Shown one piece after another: positions 11,381 to 22,300 of a stretch of 64,000 bases of DNA. The stretch is from Diploscapter coronatus. Its lineage: Eukaryota; Nematoda; Chromadorea; Rhabditida; Rhabditidae. The notes under the pieces are model-generated. The model was not told where the DNA came from. It saw only the letters and a program-made list of their open reading frames with translations, and ran no database searches. Both the position numbers and the translations under genes were made by a program. The first letter of the stretch is position 1. Every line of letters begins with the position of its first letter. The stretch spans positions 3,619,201 through 3,683,200 of the forward strand of contig OZ038422.1 of NCBI GenBank assembly GCA_964036155.1. The letters run 5' to 3'.

Positions 11381-12676
11381 TTAGAATGAAATTTTACCTT
11401 AAAAATTCTGGAAAAAATCAATGCTAGATATTATCATCGATTTGGACTACATTTTTATAGCTTGAAATTTCACATGGTTTTTCATGCAACGTTCAGATAT
11501 TTATTTCCTAACGAGCTTTAAAGTTACAATATCTCAAAATTTCATGCATCTGATGAGAAAATTGAGCTTTAATAATAGGATCTATAGTTATTTTAATCTT
11601 GATGAAAGTGCGTTACTAGGTAACGGATTTACTCTTACGATATCGATTTGGTTATTTTTGATTTTGCTAATCTTAGAAAATATTTGCCTACAAGAATTTA
11701 TGATGATGTTTCGCTTTTTAGAACTACCAATTAAAAATGTTAATGGAACAGCCAATGAATAGCAGTATGCAATAAATGCGTTAAATTTTGTGTATAAACT
11801 TTATCGATTTCGATTTATTAGGATTGTTAAATCTACCCAGAAAAATTCAATGACCATTTGCAAAAAAATATTCTGACTCATTTTTGTCATTCTTGTGACA
11901 TTCACATGATCGAGTTACGATAGACAATTAGAGTGGCGAATTACAAATCTGCGCGAGCCGAAAGGGGATAAACAGGGATAAAACGGACAGGGTGGGTGAG
12001 GGAGGAAGACAATGAAAGGTATTTTAGAGAGGATATTCGGATTTGTCAGATCTTTTTCTGTAGTTTTTACTGAAAAAAAATCGCAAGTCAAAAATGCAAT
12101 GACCATAAAGCCGGAAATCAGATATGATAAACGTTAATTAAGCGGACCAATTTCTCGAGTTAGTTAATAATGGCGTAAACGTAACCATATATATAAATAT
12201 TCCAACATTTGTTCGCCACGAAATTATACATCACACCCTTTGTTGTGGTGTATAGCTTGAAATTCGAATTTTCCAGTTCACAAGCGGCAAACATGGTAAA
12301 ATATCCGGATATCCAGTTCAAGAGTGCAGGATGTTATCATCCGACAAGATTTCCTCTGCGTCCTTCTCACCTTTTCAACGATTATGTCGAAATAGTGGAC
12401 GATCATATGACGGCAATAGAGAGTGGAGTGCGTAATCCAGTCTACAATAATTCGACAGCTCTCTTACTATCTGGCTCTCTTTCCGTTATTCGTTATTCGA
12501 CCTCATCCCTCAAATCGCCTAACCCCAATCTCCAATCCCCTTCGCGCAGATGAAAATCAAAACAAAAATCGCTGTGCACTGCTAAAACTCATCCACTGCA
12601 CACGCGACTGTAAAAATACCATCGATTTTCCCCGCACAACTTTCGATAATTGTCGCATGAGAAATTCCATTGAACA
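11381..12676. other. Spacer between the CX-module-like paralogues
   Basis: Probably the 3' end of paralogue 1 and the promoter of paralogue 2. An AT-rich box (TATATATAAATA) lies near 12188-12199. Open frames at 11484-11762 and 12209-12553 lack splice partners, signal peptides or recognisable domains; the latter could be a leader exon but I cannot support it. Confidence 0.45.
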
Positions 12677-14192
12677 ATGACGCAAATCCCGAAGCTCCTA
12701 TTCCTGATATTCGCGTCGTATAATCTGGCTAACGCAGAGAGCATTCGGCGAAGGAGACGGGATTCTGAGAGTGACAAGAAGGGTAAGGGATGAGTTGATC
12801 ATTACCCAAGAAATTATTCGCTGCTGGACTCCAACAATGTTTTGTTGTTTAATCAAAACCCATTCCAATAAAATTATGATCGATCAATTCTAGAATCATC
12901 TACCGAACAATTACCGACACCTAAGTCCATGAAGGAAGCAGATTCGCCACTTTCAGTCCAACCTCCCTTAGTCGAATCGTCATCGATGTCAAATCGAGTA
13001 CCGACAGACAATCCGCCCAAAAATTTAATAGACGATAAAATAGCGGTCTATCAGAAAGAATTCGGAAACGAATACGGTATTCATCTTGCTAGGGTCGAGG
13101 GGCAAAAGTAAGGATTTAAAATTCCAAGATGAAATTATGCAGATAAATTAGCGTCGAGTATTTTTGAGGCTCATAGAAAAAGACACCACCCTTTCTAAGA
13201 AATAGTATGAGGAAGCAAGAGACGAAAAGAAAAAAGTGGTGTCTTTTTCTAACTGGTGTCCCGGTGTCCTGGTGTCTTTTTCTAGGAGCCTATTTTTGAA
13301 AATATGGAAACTTGTGACATGGCATCAACCTTTTCGCCTATTTCGCACGTTCCATGCTACAAATCACTCAGATCATCACTCAATTTAATCATGCAATTCA
13401 CTCGATGAACATCTTCAGTGTTCCGAGTTCTGTTCAATATTTCTCTGAAGAACTGCGGAACTCTACCTTTAAAACGACAAAGGGATACCTGGAAGCGACT
13501 AAAGAGTCAGAAGGAAGTAATTCGGTGACTTGGGTTGTCGTCAATGCGTCGACACCATTTGAGTAAGTAATTATGAGAGAAATTTGATTATTTTCATTGA
13601 GGAAATCGAACAAACAAATTATAGTTGCATTGCTGCGTCATGGAATAATTTGTGACGTAGCCAAATGATTTTTCGTCATAATCCTATATCAAAATGTTTT
13701 CAGATTTGATAGTCAACAATATTTCTGGGGACTGGATCACCTCGTTATTGATGAAGACGAACCAGTTATTTGTGTCTATCCGCAATCGAACAATACAGAA
13801 TTTGCAAATGTAGGTCGATATGATGAAATTATGACGATTACGAAATTTAGGTAAAATTTTCCGATGGAACTCCAGTAACCGAGATCGTTTTTGCATGCCC
13901 AGGAAAGATGCACTGCTACTTCTACGAGTGTGCCAACTCGAATGGAGGATTTTGGTAAGGAGACCAATTTGATAAACTTTGCAAAATTTTCGATGAAATT
14001 GAAATGATTTTGGATTTTTAAAAATAGTCTTAAAGTTTCGAAGAATACGATAATCAAATAAGAACCACTGATCCGTCCATATGAAAAATATTCAGATACA
14101 TAAATTTTAGGGGTTGGATGTTCATCATTTTCGCATTCCTGATAATTATCTGGGGCTTTACGTGTTGTGCTTGTTGCAACTTATTTGGATAG
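12677..14192 (+). CDS. CX-module-like secreted/type I membrane protein, paralogue 2
   Basis: Six exons: 12677-12782, 12894-13107, 13419-13562, 13704-13809, 13851-13954, 14111-14192; about 251 residues with closed phases. Signal peptide (LLFLIFASYNLANA), then basic IRRRRRDSESDKK, then a Ser/Pro-rich linker. Conserved blocks follow: YQKEFGNEYGIHLAR, YFWGLDHL, VICVYP, DGTPVTEIVFACPGK and CYFYEC. A single C-terminal membrane span ends in TCCACCNLFG. Intron positions and phases match paralogue 1 closely, so the pair came from a tandem duplication. N-terminal linkers have diverged strongly while the cysteine module is held, which suggests the module is the functional part. Function unknown. Confidence 0.82.
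13168..13290. repeat. Foldback element, family C copy 1
   Basis: Ends GGCTCATAGAAAAAGACACC and its complement GGTGTCTTTTTCTAGGAGCC. It carries the internal motif GAAATAGTATG, and one end has been tandemly extended (three GGTGTC units). Related copies lie at 37586-37679 and 49130-49221. It lies in the intron between exons 2 and 3 of CX paralogue 2. Confidence 0.85.
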
Positions 14193-15169
14193 ATTATTAG
14201 AAAGTCAATCTTCGAAATCAAATTACTTGCTACAGTCCCTCCAAACGTGTCACAATTGTATTCCGTTTTGTTGTGCATTTATTGTGTACTTTCGAAATTG
14301 CTTAGGGTGTATATTTTGACTAAAGACGATCGTTTGCAAGGACTCCTTCTATTAGTGGCTGATTCCATAAGTAATCTTGCAAATGACCCTTCATGAGTTT
14401 TTACTTATTCAGGATCATCCTTCAGTTTAACTTTGTACATTTTTCTTGCGTGTAATAAAGATATTTTCTGCTCATCAGATTAGTGTGGGTTGGGTTTCAC
14501 TTTGATAATATCACTTATCCGCTTTCTCTATCTCATTTTTCCTGCCATTGGATTGGTATCTCGTCTTTTCTGGGCCGAGCTCCGCATTTGCCAGAGGCTA
14601 TATTTTGTACCTCCTACGCGTTAGGCGCACAAACGCGTTGCTGCCAGACGTATTACACTTTTTCTCTGTTTCGACTATCTCTCTGCTATTTTCGCAATAT
14701 CTCTGATCTCTCAGCTTTTTCTGTTCGTTTTCTCACTTTATCATATTTCCTTCCTGTTTCTCTGCCTCTTTATGATGCTACACAGCTGCCTCGAGGCAAT
14801 CGAGCACACGTCGGCTCGTACCGAAGACCGCTAAGTGATTGAGGAAAAACAAGAGAGAAAGAGAAAGAAAATCACAGAGATAAAGATGATCAAGGGAAAA
14901 GAAGCAGATCTTTCGACGATGGCACGCCCCCCTCTCTATCGAGGAGCCTTAGTTGTGGCAGAAGTCAGGATCAGTCGAAGTTTCCGGAGTCGGCACTTTT
15001 CGGCAGAAGCAGATTTATTTTGAATTAACATCATCGAACACTCCAACGTCTATTGTCTTTCGTTTCACTGAACTTGATTGATATCCAATTTGTTGAAACC
15101 TATCGATTGATCATTCGGCGTTTTGTCTATTTTGAATAATGCAAATTTGTGCTATTTTCAGTCGCAACC
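14193..15169 (+). promoter_or_regulatory. Upstream region of troponin T
   Basis: A pyrimidine-rich tract (14510-14770) is followed by a purine-rich tract (14835-14910), with no supported exon. An acceptor CTATTTTCAG at 15152-15161 lies 8 bp before the troponin T ATG. The 5' leader is therefore trans-spliced or joined to an upstream untranslated exon. The open frames here are compositional. Confidence 0.5.
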
Positions 15170-16846
15170 ATGTCCGACGAGGAGGAATACGAAGAGGAGG
15201 AGGAGGTCGAGGAGAGCGAAGCCGCTGAGGCCCCGGCTGCCGAACCCGAAGCACCGGCCGAAGAAGAGTATGTGTGTTATAGCATTTGTTTGTTTTTTTT
15301 GAACCAAGAATGACTATGAAACTTCAGGGAAGCTGCTGAGGCTGAAGAGGCTGAACCAGCTCCAGTCGAGGAAGAGAAACCCAAGACCCGTGCTCCACCA
15401 CCTCAAGAGGAGAAACCACCTGCAGAGCTGACTGAGGCCGAACAGGTATGACAATTTTGAGCAAATTTGAAATATGGAAGAGGAGGAATTTTATGAGAAA
15501 ATATAAACCTATTCATCTTCTCATTCGTACTTCTGTTGCCTAATAAACGATAAATCATAAGTGTGAAATTGCAGGCCATGTTGGCTGCCAAGAAGAGGCA
15601 CGAGGAGGAGGAGAATGCCAAGATCCAGGACTACGAGCAGCGACGCGTACTTGAGAAGGAACAGATCGAGCAGGTTTGACATTCGGAGATTTATATTACT
15701 GAAATTATTCTTCAGGAGCTCCGCGAGCTCAAGGAGAAGCAGGAAGTCCGTCGTCGCGAGCGCGAACAAGAAGAAGCCGAGTTCGCTGAAAGACGCCGCC
15801 AGGACGAAGAGCGCAGAAGAAAGGAAGAGGAAGAGCGCAAGGCCAAGATCGATGCGGTATGTTGCTGTTCGAAATTGCACCCAATGAATTGCTGAATTTC
15901 AGGAGAAGGCCAGAAAGAACGAGGAGAAGTACAGACGCCAGCAGATGATGGCTGGCTCGTTCGCTGGCGCTGCTGGAAGCGGTGAGGGTGGCAAGAACTT
16001 CACCATCAGCAAGGGCGAACAGAGCGAGAAGCTTAAGAGTCTGACCACGGTATGTGAAACTGAAAGTCTCTTCTTCCAATCAAATCGATTGTTTCAGGGC
16101 CCCAAGAAGACCGAGCTCACCGACGCCCAGAAGGAAGAGCAGAAGCGCAACTTCTTGGCTGCCGTCTGCCGTGGTCAGGATATCTCCGGCCTCCTGCCCA
16201 ACGATCTGAAGGAGAAGATCAAGCAGCTGCACGCTCGCATCGTCAAGCTCGAGGCTGACAAGTACGATCTCGAGAAGAGACACGAGCGTCAGGAGTACGA
16301 TGTAAGAGGGTGTATTTGTTTTCCTTAAACCAAGAGAATTGTTTCAGCTGAAAGAGTTGCATGAGCGCGAACGCCAGGCTGCTCGCAACAAGGCTCTCAA
16401 GAAGGGTCTCGACCCCGAGGAGGCCTCTGCCTCGATGCACCCGCCCAAGATCACCGTCTCCTCCAAACACGATCGTCAGATCGACAGAAGATCCTACGGA
16501 GATCGCCGTGAGCTCTTCGAGAGTCCCGAGAAGCCGAAGGTTCCCACCATCGCTCACGGAACTGCCCGCCCGCCCTCTGACTGGGGCAGAAAGACGAACG
16601 AGGAGCTCGAGCAGATCAGGTACGGGGAGACGATTTATAAATAGGCGACTACTAAAATCGTGATCTTGCAGAAAGAACCTCGAACCACCAAAGTACGTCG
16701 AGCAGGTCAAAGCAGAGGGTGACGCCGCCAGACCACCGGTCGACGTCATCCCCCTGCAACTGCCAGACAGAGACTATGAGGACGCTCCCGACGCACCACC
16801 GGTCATCGAACAAGAACAGGAAGAGGCGGCCGCCGCCGAAGCGTAA
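15170..16846 (+). CDS. mup-2: Troponin T, muscle thin-filament regulator
   Basis: Eight exons: 15170-15267, 15328-15445, 15575-15673, 15716-15856, 15903-16049, 16098-16301, 16348-16619, 16672-16846; 417 residues, near the usual nematode length. The N-terminus is a Glu/Ala/Pro acidic tail ([17 protein letters not shown]). The middle is a long charged coiled coil ([20 protein letters not shown]). The tropomyosin/troponin I-binding part includes [20 protein letters not shown]. An acidic Ala/Glu-rich tail follows [19 protein letters not shown]. It anchors troponin C and I to tropomyosin and sets calcium control of contraction. Exons are GC-rich with strongly biased codons (AAG, GAG, CTC), unlike the AT-rich neighbours, as expected for a highly expressed muscle gene. 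The orthologue in C. elegans is most likely mup-2; tnt-2/3/4 are alternatives. Confidence 0.95.
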
Positions 16847-16948
16847 ACCAACAACCTGCTCGATCCACTTCCTTACAAAACAAGCTTTATCCGCTAAACA
16901 CATTCTTTCTTTCCACATCAAAACCACTTGTTTTAATTTACAAAATTT

Positions 16949-16954
16949 AATAAA
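16949..16954 (+). terminator. Poly(A) signal AATAAA of troponin T
   Basis: AATAAA about 105 bp after the TAA stop. Confidence 0.8.
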
Positions 16955-18299
16955 GAATTTCTAATTCCTTGCTCAATTGTAGTTGGTTCAAAAGTAGTCG
17001 GTTAGAAACTTTTGAATTGCTTGGTACATTTCCCCTAAAATTCTCTGATAATGTTTCCCCTTTCCTAATAAAGTTTTGCTTGCAAGTTTCATCGTTGAAC
17101 AAGTCGAAATTATTTTTGAAGAAGGCTCGAACTTTCTGACGAGTTTTAACAAACGAGTGCCAAAGATTCTCAAATTCTCAACTTCAGCACAGAGCTTTAC
17201 AATGTGAAAGATGAAGATGAAAGAGTGAGGTGATTTGAGAGACAGGAAAGAAATTAGACGCTGATGACAGGATAAGGGATATTGCGAGAGCACAGAGAGT
17301 CAGAAACGAATATTTCCGATGGCAGCGCGCGTGTAGGCCGTAATAATCAATTACACCACGACTCTGCTGAGCTGATCTCGGGCAAAATATGAGTCTATAA
17401 AAATCTTTTTATGTTTCGGGATAGATCGATAATTTTCTCTAAAGAGTATACAAATACAACAATGAACAATAGAAGTAAAATTTTTGATTTGAAGGATGGA
17501 AAAGTTCCAGGAAATTATTCTTTAAAAGTAGACACTTTTCCACACTCTATCTCGAAAATTTTGAAAATAATACAAGTTCTAAATAAGATACAAAAGTGCT
17601 GTGCAAGACTCATCTTATAAAAACGCGATTGCACAAAATAAATATGATACGTTTCAACAACTCAGATAAAGTAATGATTTAATCGCTAAGCGAGTTCGTA
17701 TTGCGAATGTGATTCTGATTTGCTGAAAATCGATAATAATACAAAGATAAAACGCGAAAAACATGAATCACCGGATTTATTGGAGTAGTTTCGGAAGTGC
17801 GTAGAATAGTAAGTAATATCTGAAAAAAACAAGAAAATTATAAGTCTCGTACATTTGATGTCAGAATTGACACGTGTTTTCTATCATGTTTCAGGATATT
17901 AAATAGAAAATTAGGGTTTTCAAGAAGTTATAGTAGCTGCAGGAAGTTTTGAAAAAATCACATTCTAACTAACCTAAAATCAGAAATAAAAGCCGGAGAG
18001 CTCATCAAATCAACGAAGCAATTCGTAGAAAGCAGTGAAGAATAAAAATTTGTACGAAAATCAAAGAAAATAATTTGTATTAGTTTCAAAAGTTGTAAAG
18101 ACAATAAAATTATTTCGACCAATTCACCGCTTCTTATAGTCTTGATGCGCAAATATTTTCATGATAATCTGTAGAATCAAATTAAAACATTAGGAGAAAA
18201 TGATCCCAGAGGTTGGGGGCGTTTCCATTCTACATGAAAACTATTCAATAACCTTCAGAATTTTTCAAAAAAAAATTAATGAGAATAAATTGATATAAA
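16955..18299. other. Spacer between convergent genes, nothing recognised
   Basis: Lies between troponin T (+) and the 3' end of the glutamate transporter (-). Open frames at 16988-17293 and 17411-17620 have no domain or splice support. Confidence 0.5.
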
Positions 18300-18421
18300 T
18301 CAGAGCATATGGGAGTTTTCGGTGTTATGATTGCCGATGCTGACTCGCTTGGCCTGTGCTGGTGATGCGTGTTGAGACAGCATCGAGTAGCCCTGGTTGC
18401 TGACTTCGAGGTGAATTCGAC
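18300..18421 (-). CDS. Candidate alternative last exon of the glutamate transporter
   Basis: On the minus strand, acceptor CTTTGCAG ends at 18422 and the exon runs to a TGA at 18300-18302. Joined in the same phase (1) as the exon at 20787-20960, it adds a 41-residue tail beginning GRIHLEVSNQGYSMLSQHAS and ending NTENSHML. The tail is polar and Ser-rich, as carrier C-termini are. It competes with the exon at 19397-19545, which has the same entry phase. An expression check would settle whether both are used. Confidence 0.6.
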
Positions 18422-19396
18422 CTGCAAAGTTTCATGTTTCATTTTTTCGTAAATAATAAATTTCAGATCACAACAATCGCCATGTAAAGCGACGTCACAC
18501 TTCGTAAATGACACTGTTATTCTAGTCAGAAATAACGCTGTAGTGAATGTTTTTGTTCAGCAAGTTACATACAGGGATTGTGGGACTCACTTCAGCAAAT
18601 CTTGTACGTTTATTATTGAAACGTAGGTGTTATTTCTTTTTTAATCGACATGTTATATGAAAATGTAAGAAAGTCGTGGTGGATGCCTCTAATCTTAGTG
18701 CTCATGCAATTTTTAAGGTAAAATTCGAAAATAAATCGTTATGAGTTTTCAGATGCATGCTATGTCAAAATATGAAATATTCATGTATCATGCTCACTGC
18801 AAACTGAACGAAAAGTAGAGGATGACTGGGTAAAGTTGCTGGAGAAAAACTTATGCTGACTTGTTGGACCAGACTTTCCAGGTAAATGAAAAATTTATCA
18901 CGATAAAAGGTCTCTATGAATGCATTCATACCTCTGACATCGTGTCAATGTCAAAATGAAAAAATAGCATGAAAAGAGAGAAGGAGAAAAGATAGTGTCG
19001 ACACGAGTGTCAAATTTACACGCATCGTGTCAAAATTTCTTGACATCGGACGGTTTTAATGTCAAATTTCTCGACCTTCTGCCACTTTGCAAAATGCATT
19101 ACGTACATGCATTCTCTGTTCTTCCTCGTTTATGTCCGCTATTTCTGGCATTTGACATTGACAGGATGTTAAAAAGTATATGAACGCATCCTATGAAATT
19201 CAGAAGTCCACCTTCATGACACTGCTCATCAGTGACATTTTAGATCAAAAAGAAGGTTCGAAATTTGTGTTTGACGTAATTCTAAAAAAGTCGAGACAGT
19301 TCAACTAAATCATGCATTCATTCATTCCTTCACTCCCATGCCCATGCTCATGCCACTCCGTTCGATTACTTTCAGTGTCCTATGATTGCATCGCTC

Positions 19397-22300
19397 TCAA
19401 CACGTGGAATGCTTCAGCTGTGACAGCGCTTTGCAATTTGGTGTCGAATTCGTCGCTGCTGCATGGTTGTTTTGATGCTTCGGTTCCTGTCCCGCATGTG
19501 CATGTGCGGCTTGTGCTTCCTCTTGGGCTATCAGATGCTTCTCAGCTGCAGAAATAAATCGTGATTTTTGAAAGAAAAAAACTAGAAGAAATTCGAGCTT
19601 GAAAATTTTCTTCAAAGGAAAAAGTGCGGGAAAAGAGCTTGCAGAAAAGATAAACTTTATAATTTGAAAAAAGAAGCTGACAATTCTATCATTCAAACAA
19701 GTCGTACTTGAATCTGAACAAATTGTTCATTTTTATATATTTCAAATAATTTGATAATAAGTCTATTCATATAAAAGTCAATCTTTTTGATCTCTTTGGT
19801 GCTTGTTTGAAAAGCATTGTTAATCAGCTATTCCTATTGAAAAATTCGTGTCTTTGTGAAGAAAAAGGTTTTGTAAAACCAAACTTTAGTTGCATGAAAC
19901 TGAACGTCGTGAGGAAAGATTGAAACTCGATGTCAAAATGCCTTGGATTTGTGGGTCCTTTGGGGATGGTCATTCGTCATTCTCACACCCTAACAAACTA
20001 TCTGCAAACATGTGACTTGGCTCGTTTTCGAGGGAGGACGGCAAATTTATGCTAATTTCTTCGAGAGTTTAGATACAAACCTGATCTTCATAATAAATAC
20101 TCGTCGTCTAGAGAGTCTTCAACTGCAAACAGGCTTTCTTGGATTTTCAATCGGAAAGATTATCGTCTATCAAACTTGAGTTTGTTTTTATTAAAATAGA
20201 TATGAGTATATTTTGTGCATTGATTTTTCATACAAAATAAAATATGGACGAGTTTTAGAAACGTACATTCATTTCACTTTAGACCTCGAAGATGATAGAC
20301 GATATCATGCTTTGAGCATTTTTCAGGTCAAGGATTGGTAAAATTTCATAGCCCAGGGTCTCATTCGGGAGAAGAACTGTTAGGGTGTGAAAACGCAATG
20401 AATCCCATCAGCCAAAATTCCATCGATCTATTTAGATGTCATAAGACGTCATAATATGAGACGTGGTAGAAATAATGTAGGAAAGTCTTTGAAAAACAAT
20501 CTGGAGAGGACGAAATGACGGAATGACGAAGTACTTTCTTGTATTTGACGCAATGCCAGAATGATAGAACGTAATAGTGGATGAGGGAAAGTGGGCGGCA
20601 ATAAAAAGAATTCAGTTATTTCGTCAAATCCAAAAAAATCATTTCGCCTCTTCAAATCCACCGTTGTAAAATGAATTTTTCCCTACGTAAATTCACCATG
20701 TCTCATGTCTAGACATCTTATGGTTTTCAAGTTGCCATTTCATGACTAAATAATAAACGCAAGCTCTTTGCATTCTTTTGACTGACCTTCTTTGAGCTGT
20801 TTCTCGCAGAGCTTCTCGACGACGCAGGCGCCGATGCTGTCGCCATGGACATTGACTGTGGTCCGCATTCGGTCGAGTATGAAGTCAACGGGGAAGATCA
20901 GGATGAACAGATTGGTCGGCAGTCCGATTGCGATCAACACCATTATCATTGTTACGATGCCTAAAATAGGCTTCGGAATAATTTGGGATCAAAATTATAT
21001 TTCATTAAAATCGCTCCGTCTTCGGAATTATCGTCTGTTAAATGACAAATTTCAGGTTATTTTGATAACTTGGACACTATAAACCCTCAAGCCATGCGAA
21101 GTAGTATGGGGAAAAGAAAACTGTACCCTCCCCCTAACCATACACTATTTCGCGATGGCTTGAGGGCCTATGATGTCCAAATAGTCATTATTTTCGTTGG
21201 TTTTATTTATCGAACAAATCATAATTTATCGATTACCTGCTTGCGGAATCCCAGCCGCACCAATGCTAGCCAATGTGGCTGTCAAACTGAACAAAATCAT
21301 CTCTATTCACAGAAAAGTTTTAAACACTAACCTAACTAAAATGACTTGTCCAATGGACAAATCTAGACCGTAACATTGAGAAATGTAGATGGCGGCTACA
21401 GCTTCGTACAGAGCTGTGCCATCCATGTTTCTGAAATTCGTAAATCAAGAGAAAAACAGACGATGAACGACATGATATCGGGCAGGTGGAGAAATTCTTT
21501 TCTTTGGATCACCTAATCTAATAATATCTTATTTGAAATTGAGATTATGCTAGGTTTTCTTCGGATTATGACAAATGTTGAGATCTAGGAATTCCTACAT
21601 CGTTGCTCCAAGCGGCAAGACGAATCGAGTGACTCGAGGATCGACGTGGTTGTTCTCCTCGCAACACTTGATTGACAGAGGCAATGTTGCAGAACTGAAT
21701 TTTAATCCATCATTTATTACAGTCTATACTTGGCAACCTCGAACTAGTTGCCAAAGCTGTGAGCAGAGCCTGAGCCATTCCAGAAACGTATTTCAATGGG
21801 TTTCGTCGTGCAAGCTGAAGCTACTATTCTTTATCAAATTAATGTGATACAAGTAGTTTTGAATGCTATAGATTTGTTCAACTTATAACGGTATGATGTA
21901 TGAACCAACACTATTGGTTCAATATCACCTCTATTGCGTACGACAATTATTGAAACCTACCACGACACATAAGAATGGCAGAATGATGAATGCGTGGATG
22001 AACAGCCCACTGACGACAGTGATCACGTAGCCCATCAGTCTTTGCAGCTCCTTGCCTGGATCCTTCATCCCGACAATCTGAGCTGCGATCAAAAATGTGA
22101 TGCCGACTGGGGAATACCTGAATTTTTGCGATGTGTTTTAAGATGTTCGATATTTTGGATAATTGCACAAATTTTTAACTTACCTCCATTAATGCTATCA
22201 TAAATTTTCAAAGGAACGAATTCCGGATTTCTTTTGGAGTCTTACTTACTCTAATAATTTGTAAGTTTCAAAATATACTACATTTTGAAGGAATTTCGAC

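Noticed and set aside
11484..11762. 92-residue frame with one hydrophobic stretch after CX paralogue 1
   Set aside because: No acceptor in the right place and no similarity to paralogue 2; probably 3' untranslated or spacer sequence.
12209..12680. Plus-strand frames of 114 and 85 residues
   Set aside because: They overlap in two phases, and the second half is low-complexity Ser/Pro. No signal peptide or partner exon; could at most be leader sequence of CX paralogue 2.
14483..14842. 119-residue plus-strand frame before troponin T
   Set aside because: Comes from a pyrimidine-rich tract (Leu/Ser/Phe/Tyr), with no splice support; it ends in the purine-rich leader region.
15521..16749. Long antisense frames up to 168 residues
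   Set aside because: They are shadows of GC-rich, codon-biased troponin T exons on the plus strand.
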